In this document: piece by piece, positions 1 to 8,495 of the stretch
Numbering within the stretch: the stretch's first letter is position 1
Layout: the number at the start of each line of letters is the position of its first letter
From: Cryobacterium glaciale
GTDB lineage: Bacteria > Actinomycetota > Actinomycetes > Actinomycetales > Microbacteriaceae
Length of the DNA: 64,000 nt
NCBI RefSeq assembly: GCF_004402535.1
Contig: NZ_SOEY01000019.1
Span: forward strand, 78,446 to 142,445
Reading direction: 5' to 3'
Translations under genes and position numbers: made by a program
Notes under the pieces: model-generated
Told to the model about the DNA's origin: nothing
The model's database searches: none
Seen by the model: only the letters and a program-made list of their open reading frames with translations

Positions 1-107
1 GAATCGAGCCTGGCGACGACGTCGAAGCCCTCGGTCCGCTCGATCAGGTCGGAGACCAGGCGGCCCATCTTGCCCGTTGCGCCAATGATGGCCACCGTCG
101 TTGTCAT
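1..107 (-). CDS. dapB: 4-hydroxy-tetrahydrodipicolinate reductase, N-terminal part
   Basis: Only the first 35 codons are in the window; the gene continues past base 1. The protein begins MTTTVAIIGATGKMGRLV, the Rossmann nucleotide-binding GxxGxMG motif with which DapB proteins open. DapB reduces the dihydrodipicolinate precursor with NAD(P)H in the diaminopimelate/lysine pathway, in the cytoplasm. In actinobacteria dapB commonly follows pnp and the M16 peptidase, and here it is preceded by an M16 peptidase and a phosphatase on the same strand, which supports the call. The substrate-binding domain is not visible. Confidence 0.85.
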   Translation of the reverse strand, partial: MTTTVAIIGATGKMGRLVSDLIERTEGFDVVARLD

Positions 108-157
108 GAAACCAACCTACCAATTAATCGCCCCGTCACTTGCCCGCGCCCGACCGT

Positions 158-763
158 TTAGAACATCAGGGGTTCGGGCAGCCCGGTGCGCAACTCGACC
201 GGCAGGTGGCCGAGATCGTTGTGGGTGACGAGTGTCCAAGGTCGCCCCGGCTTCTGCTGCAGCACGGTCAGGCCGCAATTTGCCTGGTTGATGCCGACCC
301 AGCGCCAGTCGGGGGCCCCGAGCACCTCACGCACAAACCAGGCGATCACGAAATTGTGGGTGATCAGCAGATCGTGCCGCTGGCTGCGCCGTGGCTGCAG
401 AAATTCGGCGACCGCGTCTTCCATCTGCGCACGTCCCGCCGCGATCTCATCGTCAGTGACCGAGCCGAAGAACGGGTCGTACGCCGATGGCGTTTCGGCA
501 GCCCGGCCGGAGGGAATGCAGTCGAAGAGCAAGGCCGACGGCTCACTCTGCACGGCCGGCAGCCGTTCCGCCATGATCTCCGCAGTTTCGGCGGCGCGCT
601 GGAGCGGCGAATGCCAGGCCCCGGTGAACGGCACCCCGCTGAGGCGGTCAGCAATCAGAAGCGCCTGGCGCTTACCGCGCGGCGAGAGCGGGCCGTCGTG
701 CAGGCCGTGTTCAGCATCCTGCTGCTCGCCGTGGCGTACCAGGTAGATGTACTGGGGCATCAT
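158..763 (-). CDS. histidine phosphatase family protein (phosphoglycerate-mutase-like)
   Basis: About 201 residues. The N-terminus carries LVRHGE, the RHG motif whose histidine is phosphorylated in this superfamily; a second catalytic histidine is expected in the LLITHNFV segment near residue 140. The fold covers metabolic phosphatases and mutases, so the substrate cannot be named. It lies 61 bases downstream of the M16 peptidase and just upstream of dapB on the same strand, so all three may be co-transcribed. The frame is open from a GTG at 775; I chose the ATG at 763 because the RHG strand should begin close to the N-terminus, and the ATG at 760 is equally possible. Confidence 0.8.
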   Translation of the reverse strand: MMPQYIYLVRHGEQQDAEHGLHDGPLSPRGKRQALLIADRLSGVPFTGAWHSPLQRAAETAEIMAERLPAVQSEPSALLFDCIPSGRAAETPSAYDPFFGSVTDDEIAAGRAQMEDAVAEFLQPRRSQRHDLLITHNFVIAWFVREVLGAPDWRWVGINQANCGLTVLQQKPGRPWTLVTHNDLGHLPVELRTGLPEPLMF

Positions 764-824
764 TGTCCATTTCACAGTTCAGAACCCGGCCGGGCCGGAT
801 GGTGCAGAAGCGGGGGGCGGCCGG

Positions 825-2168
825 TCAGCCGGGGAGGATGGCCGCGAAGGCGTCGTCTTCCAGGGCTCCGACGGCCGAGATCGACAGGGCACCGCCGGCC
901 AATTCCGCGGCCAGTTCCTGCACGTCGGTCGCGGTGACGAGCGCGAGTCGGCGCAGGGCTTCGTCGAGGTCGGCGAACTCACCGAGGGTGATCTCGGAGC
1001 GACCCAGCCGGGACATGCGGGTGTCCGAGTCCTCCAGTGCGAGAGCGGATGCTCCACTCAGCTGGCCGGACGCCCGCTGCATCTCGTCGGCGGTCACGCC
1101 GCCATCAGCCAGGCGGTGCAGTTCGCTGACCATGAGCTCGGCCACCTGGCCGGCCTTGGCTGGTGTGCACCCGGCATACATGCCGAACAGGCCGGCGTCG
1201 GAGTAACCGGGCGCGAACGAGTAGACCGAGTAGGCCAGGCCGCGCTTCTCCCGCACTTCCTGGAACAGGCGGCTCGACATGCCCCCGCCGAAGATGGAGG
1301 TGAGCACGCTCATGGTGACTCGGCGGTCATCGGTCGCCAGCAGGCCGGGCATGCCAAGCAGCAGATTCGCCTGCTCCAACGGGCGTTTGACGATGGTCAC
1401 GGCCTGGCCCTGGTGAATCTCGGCCGGCGCACCATTACGACGACTGACCGGGGTCTGGGGAATGCTGAGGTCCCAGCCGGCACGCTCGAGGGCTCGGGTC
1501 ACAGCGGCGACGAGCTCGTCGTGGTCGACGGCACCGGCGACCGTGACGACGAGGTCCTGGGGGCGATAGTTGGCCTGATAGTGCTCCCACACGGCCGTGC
1601 GGGTGGCACCCCGAATGTCGTCGGCGCTGCCGCCGATCGGGCGGCCGAGCGGATGCTTACCCAGCACGGCTTCGAAGAATCGCTCGTTGGCGACGTCGGC
1701 CGGGTCGTCGTCGGCCATGGCGAGTTCCTCGAGAATGACGCCGCGCTCGGTTTCGAATTCATCGGAATCCAGTTTCGAAGAGGTCAGCATGTCGGTGAGA
1801 ACGTCGATGGCCATGCCGAGGTCGCGGTCTTGCACCTTGGCGTAATAGCAGGTGTATTCCTTGGCGGTCATAGCGTTGTGTTCGCCGCCGACCGCGTCGA
1901 ACGAAATCGCTATGTCAAGGGCAGAGCGTGTTGGCGTTCCCTTGAAGAGCAGGTGCTCGAGAAAGTGGGTGGAACCGAAATGGCCCGGTTGCTCGTCGCG
2001 GGACCCGACGGCGACCCAATAGCCGATGGTGAGGCTGCGGGCACCCGGTACCTGCTCGCTGAGGACGCGCACCCCGCTCGGCAGGACGGTGCGACGCACG
2101 AGGGCATCGCCGGCGGCCCGAAACGAGAGTTCGGCCTGGTCTAGGGGAAAGTCGACTGCACCGTTCAT
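825..2168 (-). CDS. M16 family zinc metallopeptidase (insulinase/processing-peptidase type)
   Basis: 447 residues. HFLEH at residues 68-72 is the inverted zinc site HxxEH of M16 peptidases, with the third ligand glutamate expected in the RGVILEEL helix about 75 residues later. The N-terminal catalytic half is followed by the C-terminal M16C half, as in single-chain bacterial members related to mitochondrial processing peptidase. The frame is open to 2234, but the ATG at 2168 is preceded by a GGTGG ribosome site and starts a normal N-terminus (MNGAVDFPLDQ). In actinobacteria this gene normally sits directly after pnp; here pnp is about 28 kb away. Confidence 0.88.
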   Translation of the reverse strand: MNGAVDFPLDQAELSFRAAGDALVRRTVLPSGVRVLSEQVPGARSLTIGYWVAVGSRDEQPGHFGSTHFLEHLLFKGTPTRSALDIAISFDAVGGEHNAMTAKEYTCYYAKVQDRDLGMAIDVLTDMLTSSKLDSDEFETERGVILEELAMADDDPADVANERFFEAVLGKHPLGRPIGGSADDIRGATRTAVWEHYQANYRPQDLVVTVAGAVDHDELVAAVTRALERAGWDLSIPQTPVSRRNGAPAEIHQGQAVTIVKRPLEQANLLLGMPGLLATDDRRVTMSVLTSIFGGGMSSRLFQEVREKRGLAYSVYSFAPGYSDAGLFGMYAGCTPAKAGQVAELMVSELHRLADGGVTADEMQRASGQLSGASALALEDSDTRMSRLGRSEITLGEFADLDEALRRLALVTATDVQELAAELAGGALSISAVGALEDDAFAAILPG

Positions 2169-2271
2169 ATCATCCACCACCTTACAAGACCAGATCCGGA
2201 CGCCCGTCGCGGGCGTCGCAACACCGCGAGCCACCCCCAGTTTGGCCGGAATAGCCCGTGCAGCGGCATCC

Positions 2272-2287
2272 GACAGACTGGTCTGTC
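2272..2287. promoter_or_regulatory. TetR-type operator palindrome
   Basis: GACAGAC-TG-GTCTGTC is a perfect 7-bp inverted repeat with a 2-bp centre, placed between the divergent M16 peptidase and TetR genes, 95 bases before the TetR start. Size and symmetry match sites bound by TetR/AcrR dimers. The inferred role is autoregulation of the adjacent regulator; whether the peptidase operon is also controlled cannot be told. Confidence 0.6.
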
Positions 2288-2381
2288 TAGGGTGTGTTAC
2301 AGTCTGGATGCCGACCGGAGAATACCCCCGGATTTGCGCTCATCTGGGGCCGATTACTGCCCCTCAATCAAGGAGTGCCGC

Positions 2382-2972
2382 ATGACCACGCTGACAGCCG
2401 AGGCCGTTCGGCCGGCGACCCACGCCAAGGTGCGTATCCTCGCCACCGCCGACCGCCTGTTCTATACCGAGGGTGTTCACACCGTGGGTGTGGACCGCAT
2501 CATCAGCGAGTCCAAGGTCACCAAAGCCACGTTCTATAAGTACTACCGCTCGAAAGACGCCCTCATCGTCGTCTACCTGCAGGGCCGGGACCGTCTCGCC
2601 CGCGAATTTCTCGCGAGCCTCGACACCCGGTATGACACTCCGGAGCAACGACTGCGTGGCGTCGTCACCGAGATCTCAGCCCAGGTCATTCGAGAAGGCT
2701 TTCATGGCTGCCCGTTCATCAACGCGGCCGCCCAGTTCACCGACCCGGCCCACCCGGTGCGCCAGGCCGTAGCTGCACACCGCGACTGGTATGGCCGCTC
2801 GATCGAGGACATGTTCCGGGGCATGGGCCACGCCAGACCCGGCGACGCCGCCGACGACTTCTTCCTCGCCAGGGACGGCGCCTTCGCCGGCGCCAACCTC
2901 GGCGACCCGATCGGCGCTCACACCGCCCTGCTGCGCGCCATCCAGCGTGTGCTCGACGAGTCGGGCGACTAG
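2382..2972 (+). CDS. TetR/AcrR family transcriptional regulator
   Basis: 196 residues. The N-terminal helix-turn-helix is clear: RILATADRLFYTEGVHTVG, then the recognition helix with KATFYKYYRSKDAL. The C-terminal ligand domain includes the GCPFINAAAQF segment seen in a TetR group whose ligands are mostly unknown. The start at 2382 is chosen over an upstream open frame from 2292 because AAGGAG lies 6 bases before it. A perfect palindrome sits 95 bases upstream. The aldo/keto reductase downstream is convergent, so no target operon is obvious apart from itself and the divergent peptidase. Confidence 0.88.
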   Translation: MTTLTAEAVRPATHAKVRILATADRLFYTEGVHTVGVDRIISESKVTKATFYKYYRSKDALIVVYLQGRDRLAREFLASLDTRYDTPEQRLRGVVTEISAQVIREGFHGCPFINAAAQFTDPAHPVRQAVAAHRDWYGRSIEDMFRGMGHARPGDAADDFFLARDGAFAGANLGDPIGAHTALLRAIQRVLDESGD

Positions 2973-2992
2973 CGCACGCCCAGGTCGCTGGA

Positions 2993-4012
2993 TCAGTAGG
3001 CGGACACCCGGTCGAGGTCGAGCAGGTCATTGCGACCGAGACGGATGCTGGCCGCCACGATCAGGGACTGCACCTGATCGGCTCGGCCGGCGCCAGCCAC
3101 CGGCGCTACCACGTCGGGTCGGGCGAGCAGCCAGGCGAGGGCAATCGACGCTGGCTCCGCCCCTTGGGCGGCGGCGATGCGGTCCACCACGGCGAGCACC
3201 CGCAGCGAGCGACGGTTGAGGTAGACCGCGGCGAGCTGCCCGCGTGCGGTACCGGCGGCATCCGCTTTGGTGCGGAAGGCGCCGGCCAGAAAGCCGTGCG
3301 CGAGGGCGAAGCCGGGCATGAGGGCGAGGTGTTGGGCGCGAGCCACGACGGCGACGTCTTTTTCGAGCTCGGCGCGGTGCACCAGGTTGTAGGGCGTTTC
3401 AGCGGCGACGAACTTGGGCAGGCCGAGGGCCGAGAGCACCCGGGCCTCCATGAGCCGTTCCGCGGAGAAATTGCTGGCACCGAGATAGCGCACCTTGCCG
3501 GCACGAACGAGAGCGTCAACGGCAACGAGGCTCTCTTCGAGGGCCACGGTCTTGTCATCGAAGTGAAAGTAGAGCAGGTCGAGATAGTCGGTGCCGAGCC
3601 GCACGAGACTGGCTTCGACCGCGGCCACGATGCTGCGTTGGGTCAGCCCGGGATTGTCGAGATTGCGACCGATCTTGGTCGCCACCACGGTTTCTGCGCG
3701 GGTACCGCGCGAACGCAGCCACGACCCGATGATCACTTCACTGCGCCCGGCGGCAAAACTGTCGGCGGTGTCGAGAAAATTACCGCCGAGGCCTCGGTGC
3801 GCGTCGAGAATAGCGTGCGAGGCTTCACCGGTCGCCGTCCAGCCGAAAGCGTTACAGCCCAGAGCCAACGGATGCACGCGCAGCTCGGTTCCCGGAATCT
3901 GACGCCGCATCGGATCAGCGCTGACCGTTGTCTCGGCCTGCTCGGCCTCGGACAACCCGACACGGTCGATCGACATCGCATCGAGAGAGGACGAGACAAC
4001 TTGTCGGGTCAT
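2993..4012 (-). CDS. aldo/keto reductase
   Basis: 339 residues, the size of the AKR family of NAD(P)H-dependent oxidoreductases with a TIM-barrel fold. Visible family features: LDTADSFAAGRSE (catalytic Asp region, with a Phe where many members have Tyr), ATKIGRN (catalytic Lys), and YLDLLYFHFDD, where the conserved His follows the barrel strand. The N-terminal strand reads ELRVHPLALGCNAFGW. The start has GGGAGGAG 6 bases upstream. Substrate is not predictable. It is monocistronic in appearance, convergent with the TetR gene and divergent from prfC. Confidence 0.85.
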   Translation of the reverse strand: MTRQVVSSSLDAMSIDRVGLSEAEQAETTVSADPMRRQIPGTELRVHPLALGCNAFGWTATGEASHAILDAHRGLGGNFLDTADSFAAGRSEVIIGSWLRSRGTRAETVVATKIGRNLDNPGLTQRSIVAAVEASLVRLGTDYLDLLYFHFDDKTVALEESLVAVDALVRAGKVRYLGASNFSAERLMEARVLSALGLPKFVAAETPYNLVHRAELEKDVAVVARAQHLALMPGFALAHGFLAGAFRTKADAAGTARGQLAAVYLNRRSLRVLAVVDRIAAAQGAEPASIALAWLLARPDVVAPVAGAGRADQVQSLIVAASIRLGRNDLLDLDRVSAY

Positions 4013-4173
4013 CGTGCACTCCTCCCGGTGGTTTTCCCGGTCAGTCCCCTGCCGGGTTTTTCATTCGCAAACTGCTCTTGGCCCGACCTTAGGCGAGGCC
4101 ACCGACATTTCCGGGCGGCACGCTAAACCGTTACCAAAACGTACGCCGGCTGCGACGGAACAGGAGTGGCGAC

Positions 4174-4287
4174 CGCTGGCCGAATGTCGGTACGCGCCTG
4201 ATTTGTTAGACTGGCCGTTGCGCGAGTCGGCGCTGGCCGAATGTCGGTACGCGCCTGATTTGTTAGACTGGGCGTTGCGCGAAAAAT
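4174..4287 (+). repeat. 57-bp tandem direct duplication upstream of prfC
   Basis: Two head-to-tail copies with a period of 57 bases start at 4174 and 4231. Fifty-two bases per copy align with one mismatch before the copies diverge. The unit lies in the 381-base gap between the divergent aldo/keto reductase and prfC genes. Each copy holds the string TTTGTTAGACTGG, which looks like a promoter core. The 57-base period would also keep a reading frame, but no ribosome site or homologous product supports translation. The rest of the gap (4013-4173 and 4288-4393) shows nothing further. Confidence 0.85.
4204..4269 (+). promoter_or_regulatory. duplicated extended -10 promoter elements for prfC
   Basis: TGTTAGACT occurs at 4204-4212 and again at 4261-4269, one in each copy of the 57-bp duplication. 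It fits an extended -10 element (TGN followed by TANNNT). No good -35 hexamer is visible at 17 bases, as is normal for extended -10 promoters. Predicted transcripts would start near 4219 and 4276 and carry a leader of roughly 120-175 bases into prfC. This is an inference from motif only. Confidence 0.4.
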
Positions 4288-4393
4288 GGGCCGAGTGTGC
4301 AGGTGCACATCCGCCCTGGGCCGCCGGTTGTCGAATCTTCTGATCGATTTGCCGGCGAGGTATCCTGCCCGAACCAGCCGCAGGAAAGCAGCC

Positions 4394-6007
4394 ATGACCA
4401 CCGTCGCCGACGTGCCCAACCCCCAGGTTCCCCGTGAGGCTCTGCGTCGCCGCACCTTCGCCGTGATCTCCCACCCCGACGCCGGCAAGTCCACCCTGAC
4501 TGAAGCCCTGCTCCTGCACGCCCGCGCGATCACCTCCGCCGGCGCCACGCACGGGAAGGCTGGCCGCAGCGGCACCGTCTCGGACTGGATGGAGATGGAG
4601 AAAGCCCGTGGAATCTCGGTGACGAGCGCCGCGATCCAGTTCGAATACCACAACGCTGTGATCAACCTCGTCGACACCCCCGGCCACGCCGACTTCTCCG
4701 AGGACACCTTTCGGGTGCTCTCCGCAGTGGATGCCGCGGTGATGCTCGTCGACGCCGCCAAAGGCCTTGAGCCGCAGACTATGAAGCTGTTCGCCGTCTG
4801 CAAGCAGCGCGGACTACCCGTCATCACCGTCATCAACAAATGGGACCGCCCCGGCGACACTCCCCTGGCCCTGATGGATGAGATCCAGACCCGCACCGGG
4901 CTGCTGCCCACCCCGCTGAATTGGCCGGTCGGTGAGGCCGGCGACCTGCGCGGCGTGCTCGATCGCCGCTCCGGCGACTTTCTGCGCTACACCCGCACCG
5001 CCGGCGGCGCGACCGTGGCCGAATCGGTGCGGCTGGATGCGGCCGAGGCGGCAATCGAGGAAGGCCCGGCGTGGGCATCCGCTGTCGAAGAATCTGAGCT
5101 TCTCGACGCGGAATCGCAGAATCACGACTCCGAACTGTTCCTCGACGGGCAGACCACCCCGGTGCTGTTCTGCGCCGCCGTGGCGAACTTCGGGGTGCAG
5201 CAACTGCTCGACACCCTGGTTGAGTTCGCGCCGCCGGCCGAAGCCCGCATCGATATTGACGGCAACCCGCGCACGGTCACCTCGCCGTTCTCGGGGTTTG
5301 TGTTCAAGGTGCAGTCCGGGATGAACTCGGCGCACCGCGACCACGTGGCCTTTGTGCGGGTGTGCTCCGGCGAATTCCGCCGCGGCATGATCGTGACGCA
5401 CGCCGCGACCGGCCGGCCTTTTGCCACCAAGTACGCCCAGCAGCTGTTCGGCAAGGAACGCACCGTCACCGACCAGGCCTGGCCCGGCGACATCGTCGGG
5501 CTCGTGAACGCCTCGGCACTGCGCGTGGGCGACTCGATCTTCGAAGATGAGCGGGTGGAGTTTCCGCCACTGCCGCTGTTCTCCCCCGAACACTTTCGAG
5601 CGATTCGCCCGGTGGACAGCAGCAAGCACAAGCAGTTTCGCCGCGGCATCGACCAGCTCGACCACGAGGGCGTCATCCAGGTGATGCGTTCCGAGGTGCG
5701 CGGTGAGCAGGCGCCGGTGCTCGGCGCGGTCGGGCCGATGCAGTTCGAGGTCGTCGAAGACCGCATGGTGCACGATTTCCACGCTGACATTCGCATGGAA
5801 TCGCTTCCCTACCAGGTGGCCCGCAAAACCGACAAGGAGAGCGCGCTCGTGCTCGCCGGAACCCGCCAGGTGGAAGTCTTCACCCGCTCGGACGGCACGC
5901 TGCTCGCCCTGTTCAGCACGCCGTGGCGGCTGCAGGCCATCGCCAAGGAGAACCCGAAGCTCGTGCTGATCGACATTGCGAACGCGACCGCCGACGACTT
6001 CATGTAG
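4394..6007 (+). CDS. prfC: peptide chain release factor 3
   Basis: 537 residues, the usual length of RF3. The GTPase signature motifs are all present: SHPDAGKST (P-loop), DTPGHADF (G3) and NKWD (G4). RF3 removes RF1/RF2 from the ribosome after peptide release, using GTP. The start at 4394 follows AGGAAAG and gives a short N-terminus before the P-loop; a longer open frame from 4286 runs through unrelated leader sequence. The gene ends 15 bases before a strong hairpin shared with the convergent RNase J gene. Confidence 0.95.
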   Translation: MTTVADVPNPQVPREALRRRTFAVISHPDAGKSTLTEALLLHARAITSAGATHGKAGRSGTVSDWMEMEKARGISVTSAAIQFEYHNAVINLVDTPGHADFSEDTFRVLSAVDAAVMLVDAAKGLEPQTMKLFAVCKQRGLPVITVINKWDRPGDTPLALMDEIQTRTGLLPTPLNWPVGEAGDLRGVLDRRSGDFLRYTRTAGGATVAESVRLDAAEAAIEEGPAWASAVEESELLDAESQNHDSELFLDGQTTPVLFCAAVANFGVQQLLDTLVEFAPPAEARIDIDGNPRTVTSPFSGFVFKVQSGMNSAHRDHVAFVRVCSGEFRRGMIVTHAATGRPFATKYAQQLFGKERTVTDQAWPGDIVGLVNASALRVGDSIFEDERVEFPPLPLFSPEHFRAIRPVDSSKHKQFRRGIDQLDHEGVIQVMRSEVRGEQAPVLGAVGPMQFEVVEDRMVHDFHADIRMESLPYQVARKTDKESALVLAGTRQVEVFTRSDGTLLALFSTPWRLQAIAKENPKLVLIDIANATADDFM

Positions 6008-6022
6008 CCGCTGTGATTAACC

Positions 6023-6059
6023 AGAACGGCCGCATCCTCGCAGAGGATGCGGCCGTTCT
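6023..6059. terminator. bidirectional hairpin between prfC and rnj
   Basis: A perfect 17-bp inverted repeat, AGAACGGCCGCATCCTC and its complement, with a 3-base loop. It lies between the stop codons of convergent prfC and RNase J. The uridine tract is weak on both sides, so termination may depend on stem strength. Confidence 0.8.
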
Positions 6060-6073
6060 ATTGGGTGCAGCGG

Positions 6074-7759
6074 TTACGCGTCGACCACCACGGAGGTGAT
6101 GACGGGGCTGCGACGGTACTTGCGGTTCATCCAGCGGCTCACGGACTGCGTGAACAGGTCCTCGAGCTCGGCGCCGTCGACGATCTTGATGCGGTTCGCG
6201 GCCTTCATGGCCTCATCGATGACCTTGGTGGCGCCCTTGACCCACTCGTCGTCGTGCACGAATCCGCGGGCCAGGAACTCGACCGGCTCGGAGAGCGTGC
6301 CGGTCTTGGCGTTGAGAATTCCGAGGATGGTGATGGTGCCGTCCTCGGCGAGCTTGCGACGGTCCTCCATCGCGGCAGTGGATGCCCCGCCCACGGTCAT
6401 ACCGTCGACGAAGATGTAGTCGGCGACAACGCGGCCGGTGACCTTGGCGTGACCGTCGACGAGGTCGACGACGACGCCGTCTTCCACGACGATGACGTTT
6501 TCTTCGGGAACACCGGTCGCGATGGCGAGGTCGGCGTTGGCCGTGAGGTGGCGCCATTCACCGTGGATCGGCATGACGTTGACCGGCTTGACGATGTTGT
6601 AGCAGTAGACGAGCTCGCCGGCGCTCGCGTGGCCGGAGACGTGCACCTTGGCGTTGCCCTTGTGCACAACGTTGGCGCCCCAGCGGATCAGGCCGTTGAT
6701 GACGCGGTAGATGGAGTTCTCGTTGCCGGGGATCAGCGAGCTGGCGAGCAGCACGGTGTCGCCCTCGCCGATCTTGATGACGTGCTCACGGTTGGCCATC
6801 CGCGACAGCGCTGCCATCGGTTCACCCTGCGAACCGGTGCAGATGAGAACGACCTTGTCGTCCTTCATCCGCTCGAGCGCCTTCATGTCGACGAGCAGGC
6901 CCTTGGGAATGTTGAGGTAGCCGAGCTCGCTCGCGATGCCCATGTTGCGCACCATGGAGCGGCCGACGAAGGCCACCTTGCGGTTGTGCTTGACGGCAGC
7001 GTCGATGACCTGCTGGATGCGGTGCACGTGACTGGCGAAGCTCGACACGATGATGCGCCGCGGGGAGGTGCGGAACACGGTGTCGATCGCCGGTCCGATG
7101 TCCTTCTCAGCGGTGGTGAAGCCGGGAACCTCGGCGTTGGTCGAGTCCGTCATGAACAGGTCGACGCCCTCTTCGGCCAGACGGGCGAAGGCACCGAGGT
7201 CGGTGAGGCGCTTGTCGAGCGGGAACTGGTCCATCTTGAAGTCGCCGGTGGCGAGCACGAGGCCGGCTTCGGTGCGGATGGCGATGGCGAGGCCGTCGGG
7301 GATGGAGTGGTTGACGGCGATGAATTCGAGGTCGAACTGGCCGATGGTGCGGCGCTCGCCCTCCTTCACTTCGATGAAGTTCTGGCTGAGGCGGTGCTCC
7401 TGCAGCTTGGCGGCGAGGAAGGCCAGGGTGAGCTTGGAGCCGACGACGGGAATGTCGCCGCGTTCCTTGAGCAGGTAGGGGACGGCGCCGATGTGGTCTT
7501 CGTGGCCGTGGGTGAGCACGATGGCCTCGATGTCCTGCAGGCGGTCGCGAATGGCGGTGAAGTCGGGCAGGATTACGTTGATGCCGGGCTGGTTGTCTTC
7601 GGGGAAGAGAACGCCGCAGTCGATGATGAGCAGCTTTCCCTTGTGCTCGAAGACGGTCATGTTGCGGCCGATCTCGCCGAGACCTCCGAGCGGGATGATG
7701 CGCATGCCGCGAGCCGGCAGTGCCGGCGGAGTGCTCAGGTCGAGGTAGTGGTTATTCAT
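6074..7759 (-). CDS. rnj: ribonuclease J
   Basis: 561 residues. A metallo-beta-lactamase/beta-CASP nuclease: GGLGEIGRNM near the N-terminus, the zinc motif HGHEDHIG, MTDSTNAE and the later SGHAS block are all typical of RNase J. It has endonuclease and 5'-3' exonuclease activity in mRNA decay and rRNA maturation. The frame is open to 7957, but the first 66 codons have no family resemblance; the ATG at 7759 begins MNNHYLDLSTPP, a plausible N-terminus. In many relatives rnj follows dapA; here it lies between prfC and a small unknown gene. Confidence 0.94.
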   Translation of the reverse strand: MNNHYLDLSTPPALPARGMRIIPLGGLGEIGRNMTVFEHKGKLLIIDCGVLFPEDNQPGINVILPDFTAIRDRLQDIEAIVLTHGHEDHIGAVPYLLKERGDIPVVGSKLTLAFLAAKLQEHRLSQNFIEVKEGERRTIGQFDLEFIAVNHSIPDGLAIAIRTEAGLVLATGDFKMDQFPLDKRLTDLGAFARLAEEGVDLFMTDSTNAEVPGFTTAEKDIGPAIDTVFRTSPRRIIVSSFASHVHRIQQVIDAAVKHNRKVAFVGRSMVRNMGIASELGYLNIPKGLLVDMKALERMKDDKVVLICTGSQGEPMAALSRMANREHVIKIGEGDTVLLASSLIPGNENSIYRVINGLIRWGANVVHKGNAKVHVSGHASAGELVYCYNIVKPVNVMPIHGEWRHLTANADLAIATGVPEENVIVVEDGVVVDLVDGHAKVTGRVVADYIFVDGMTVGGASTAAMEDRRKLAEDGTITILGILNAKTGTLSEPVEFLARGFVHDDEWVKGATKVIDEAMKAANRIKIVDGAELEDLFTQSVSRWMNRKYRRSPVITSVVVDA

Positions 7760-7961
7760 GAATCTCATTTCGTTGTCTGCGGTACTGCATGTCCAGGTGT
7801 GTGGGGACCGAGCACGGGCATGCGAAGCCGACGAGGAATACTCAGGGGGCTTCAGCGCGCATACGCGTACCTCGTGTCGTGCCTGGCGGGCAAGCAAAAT
7901 ACCGGCCAGATACCCCCTTAGTCTACCGATGCCGGAACGATCGGCGTTTTCGGGCACGAAA

Positions 7962-7991
7962 AGAGGGACCCTCGCTTGGCGGAGTCCCTCT
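7962..7991 (-). terminator. rho-independent terminator of the 58-residue protein gene
   Basis: AGAGGGAC and GTCCCTCT pair across a 14-base loop. Read on the minus strand, the stem is followed by TTTTCG. It lies about 30 bases after the stop of the small gene ending at 8023 and upstream of rnj, so it would separate the two transcripts. The remaining bases 7760-7961 hold the rnj leader, with no other clear signal. Confidence 0.6.
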
Positions 7992-8022
7992 CTGGTGCCG
8001 CTTCACGCGGCCGGGCCGTAGG

Positions 8023-8199
8023 CTACGCGGCGCTGCGCCCGGCCGTGTTCGGCTTCGGTGACACATACTCGCCGGCCTCGAGGTGTTGAGCGGTTCCACT
8101 GACGTAGCCGGTGGCGGTGATGGCACGACGAACGTCGTGCGTGACGTACTCGTTGGCCGTGGTGGTGCGTGTGGCGGACTTTGACACGTAGGAATTCAT
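8023..8199 (-). CDS. small protein with four YV[S/T] repeats, function unknown
   Basis: 58 residues. The case for a gene is a very good ribosome site (AGGAG, then 4 bases, then ATG at 8199), a dedicated hairpin terminator downstream, and an internal pattern: SYVS, EYVT, GYVS and EYVS with the tyrosines at residues 4, 18, 32 and 45, i.e. every 13-14 residues. The product is polar and Thr/Ser/Ala-rich, with one Cys-free chain, no signal peptide and no membrane segment. It is divergent from the glutathione peroxidase gene and is followed by rnj. I do not recognise a family. The longer open frame to 8421 adds residues with no ribosome site. Confidence 0.6.
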   Translation of the reverse strand: MNSYVSKSATRTTTANEYVTHDVRRAITATGYVSGTAQHLEAGEYVSPKPNTAGRSAA

Positions 8200-8495
8200 G
8201 GTGCTCCTGATGCGATTGTGACAAGCGGATGCCGACGGCTGGCCACGCTCGATCGTCGGAGCATCTGCACTGGGGCAGGTCTGCAAGGGACGGATTCGAG
8301 TGAAACGGGGTGATGGCCCGGTCGGCGGGAACTGCGCTGCGCCGCGCGGGCTGAGAAATCCGGATCCGCTAATGGACCGCCATGATTTCTGAACTGAGAA
8401 TAGACTACGCGAGCACGCCACCCATTTGGGGGAAATTCACGATCTACACAGGTCCCGTGCAGCCAGCACGGAGACTCGATCGATAAATTCTTCGA

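Noticed and set aside
747..2144. Long plus-strand open frame opposite the M16 peptidase
   Set aside because: Gly/Val/Asp-rich shadow of a GC-rich gene with strong family motifs on the minus strand; no ribosome site or domain.
4014..4343. Small plus-strand open frame across the 57-bp duplication, which would give a repeated 19-residue unit
   Set aside because: No ribosome site, and the repeat is better explained as a promoter duplication; the in-frame period is noted but not enough.
6047..7921. 624-codon plus-strand open frame opposite RNase J
   Set aside because: Low-complexity antisense frame caused by third-position GC; RNase J motifs on the minus strand explain the region.
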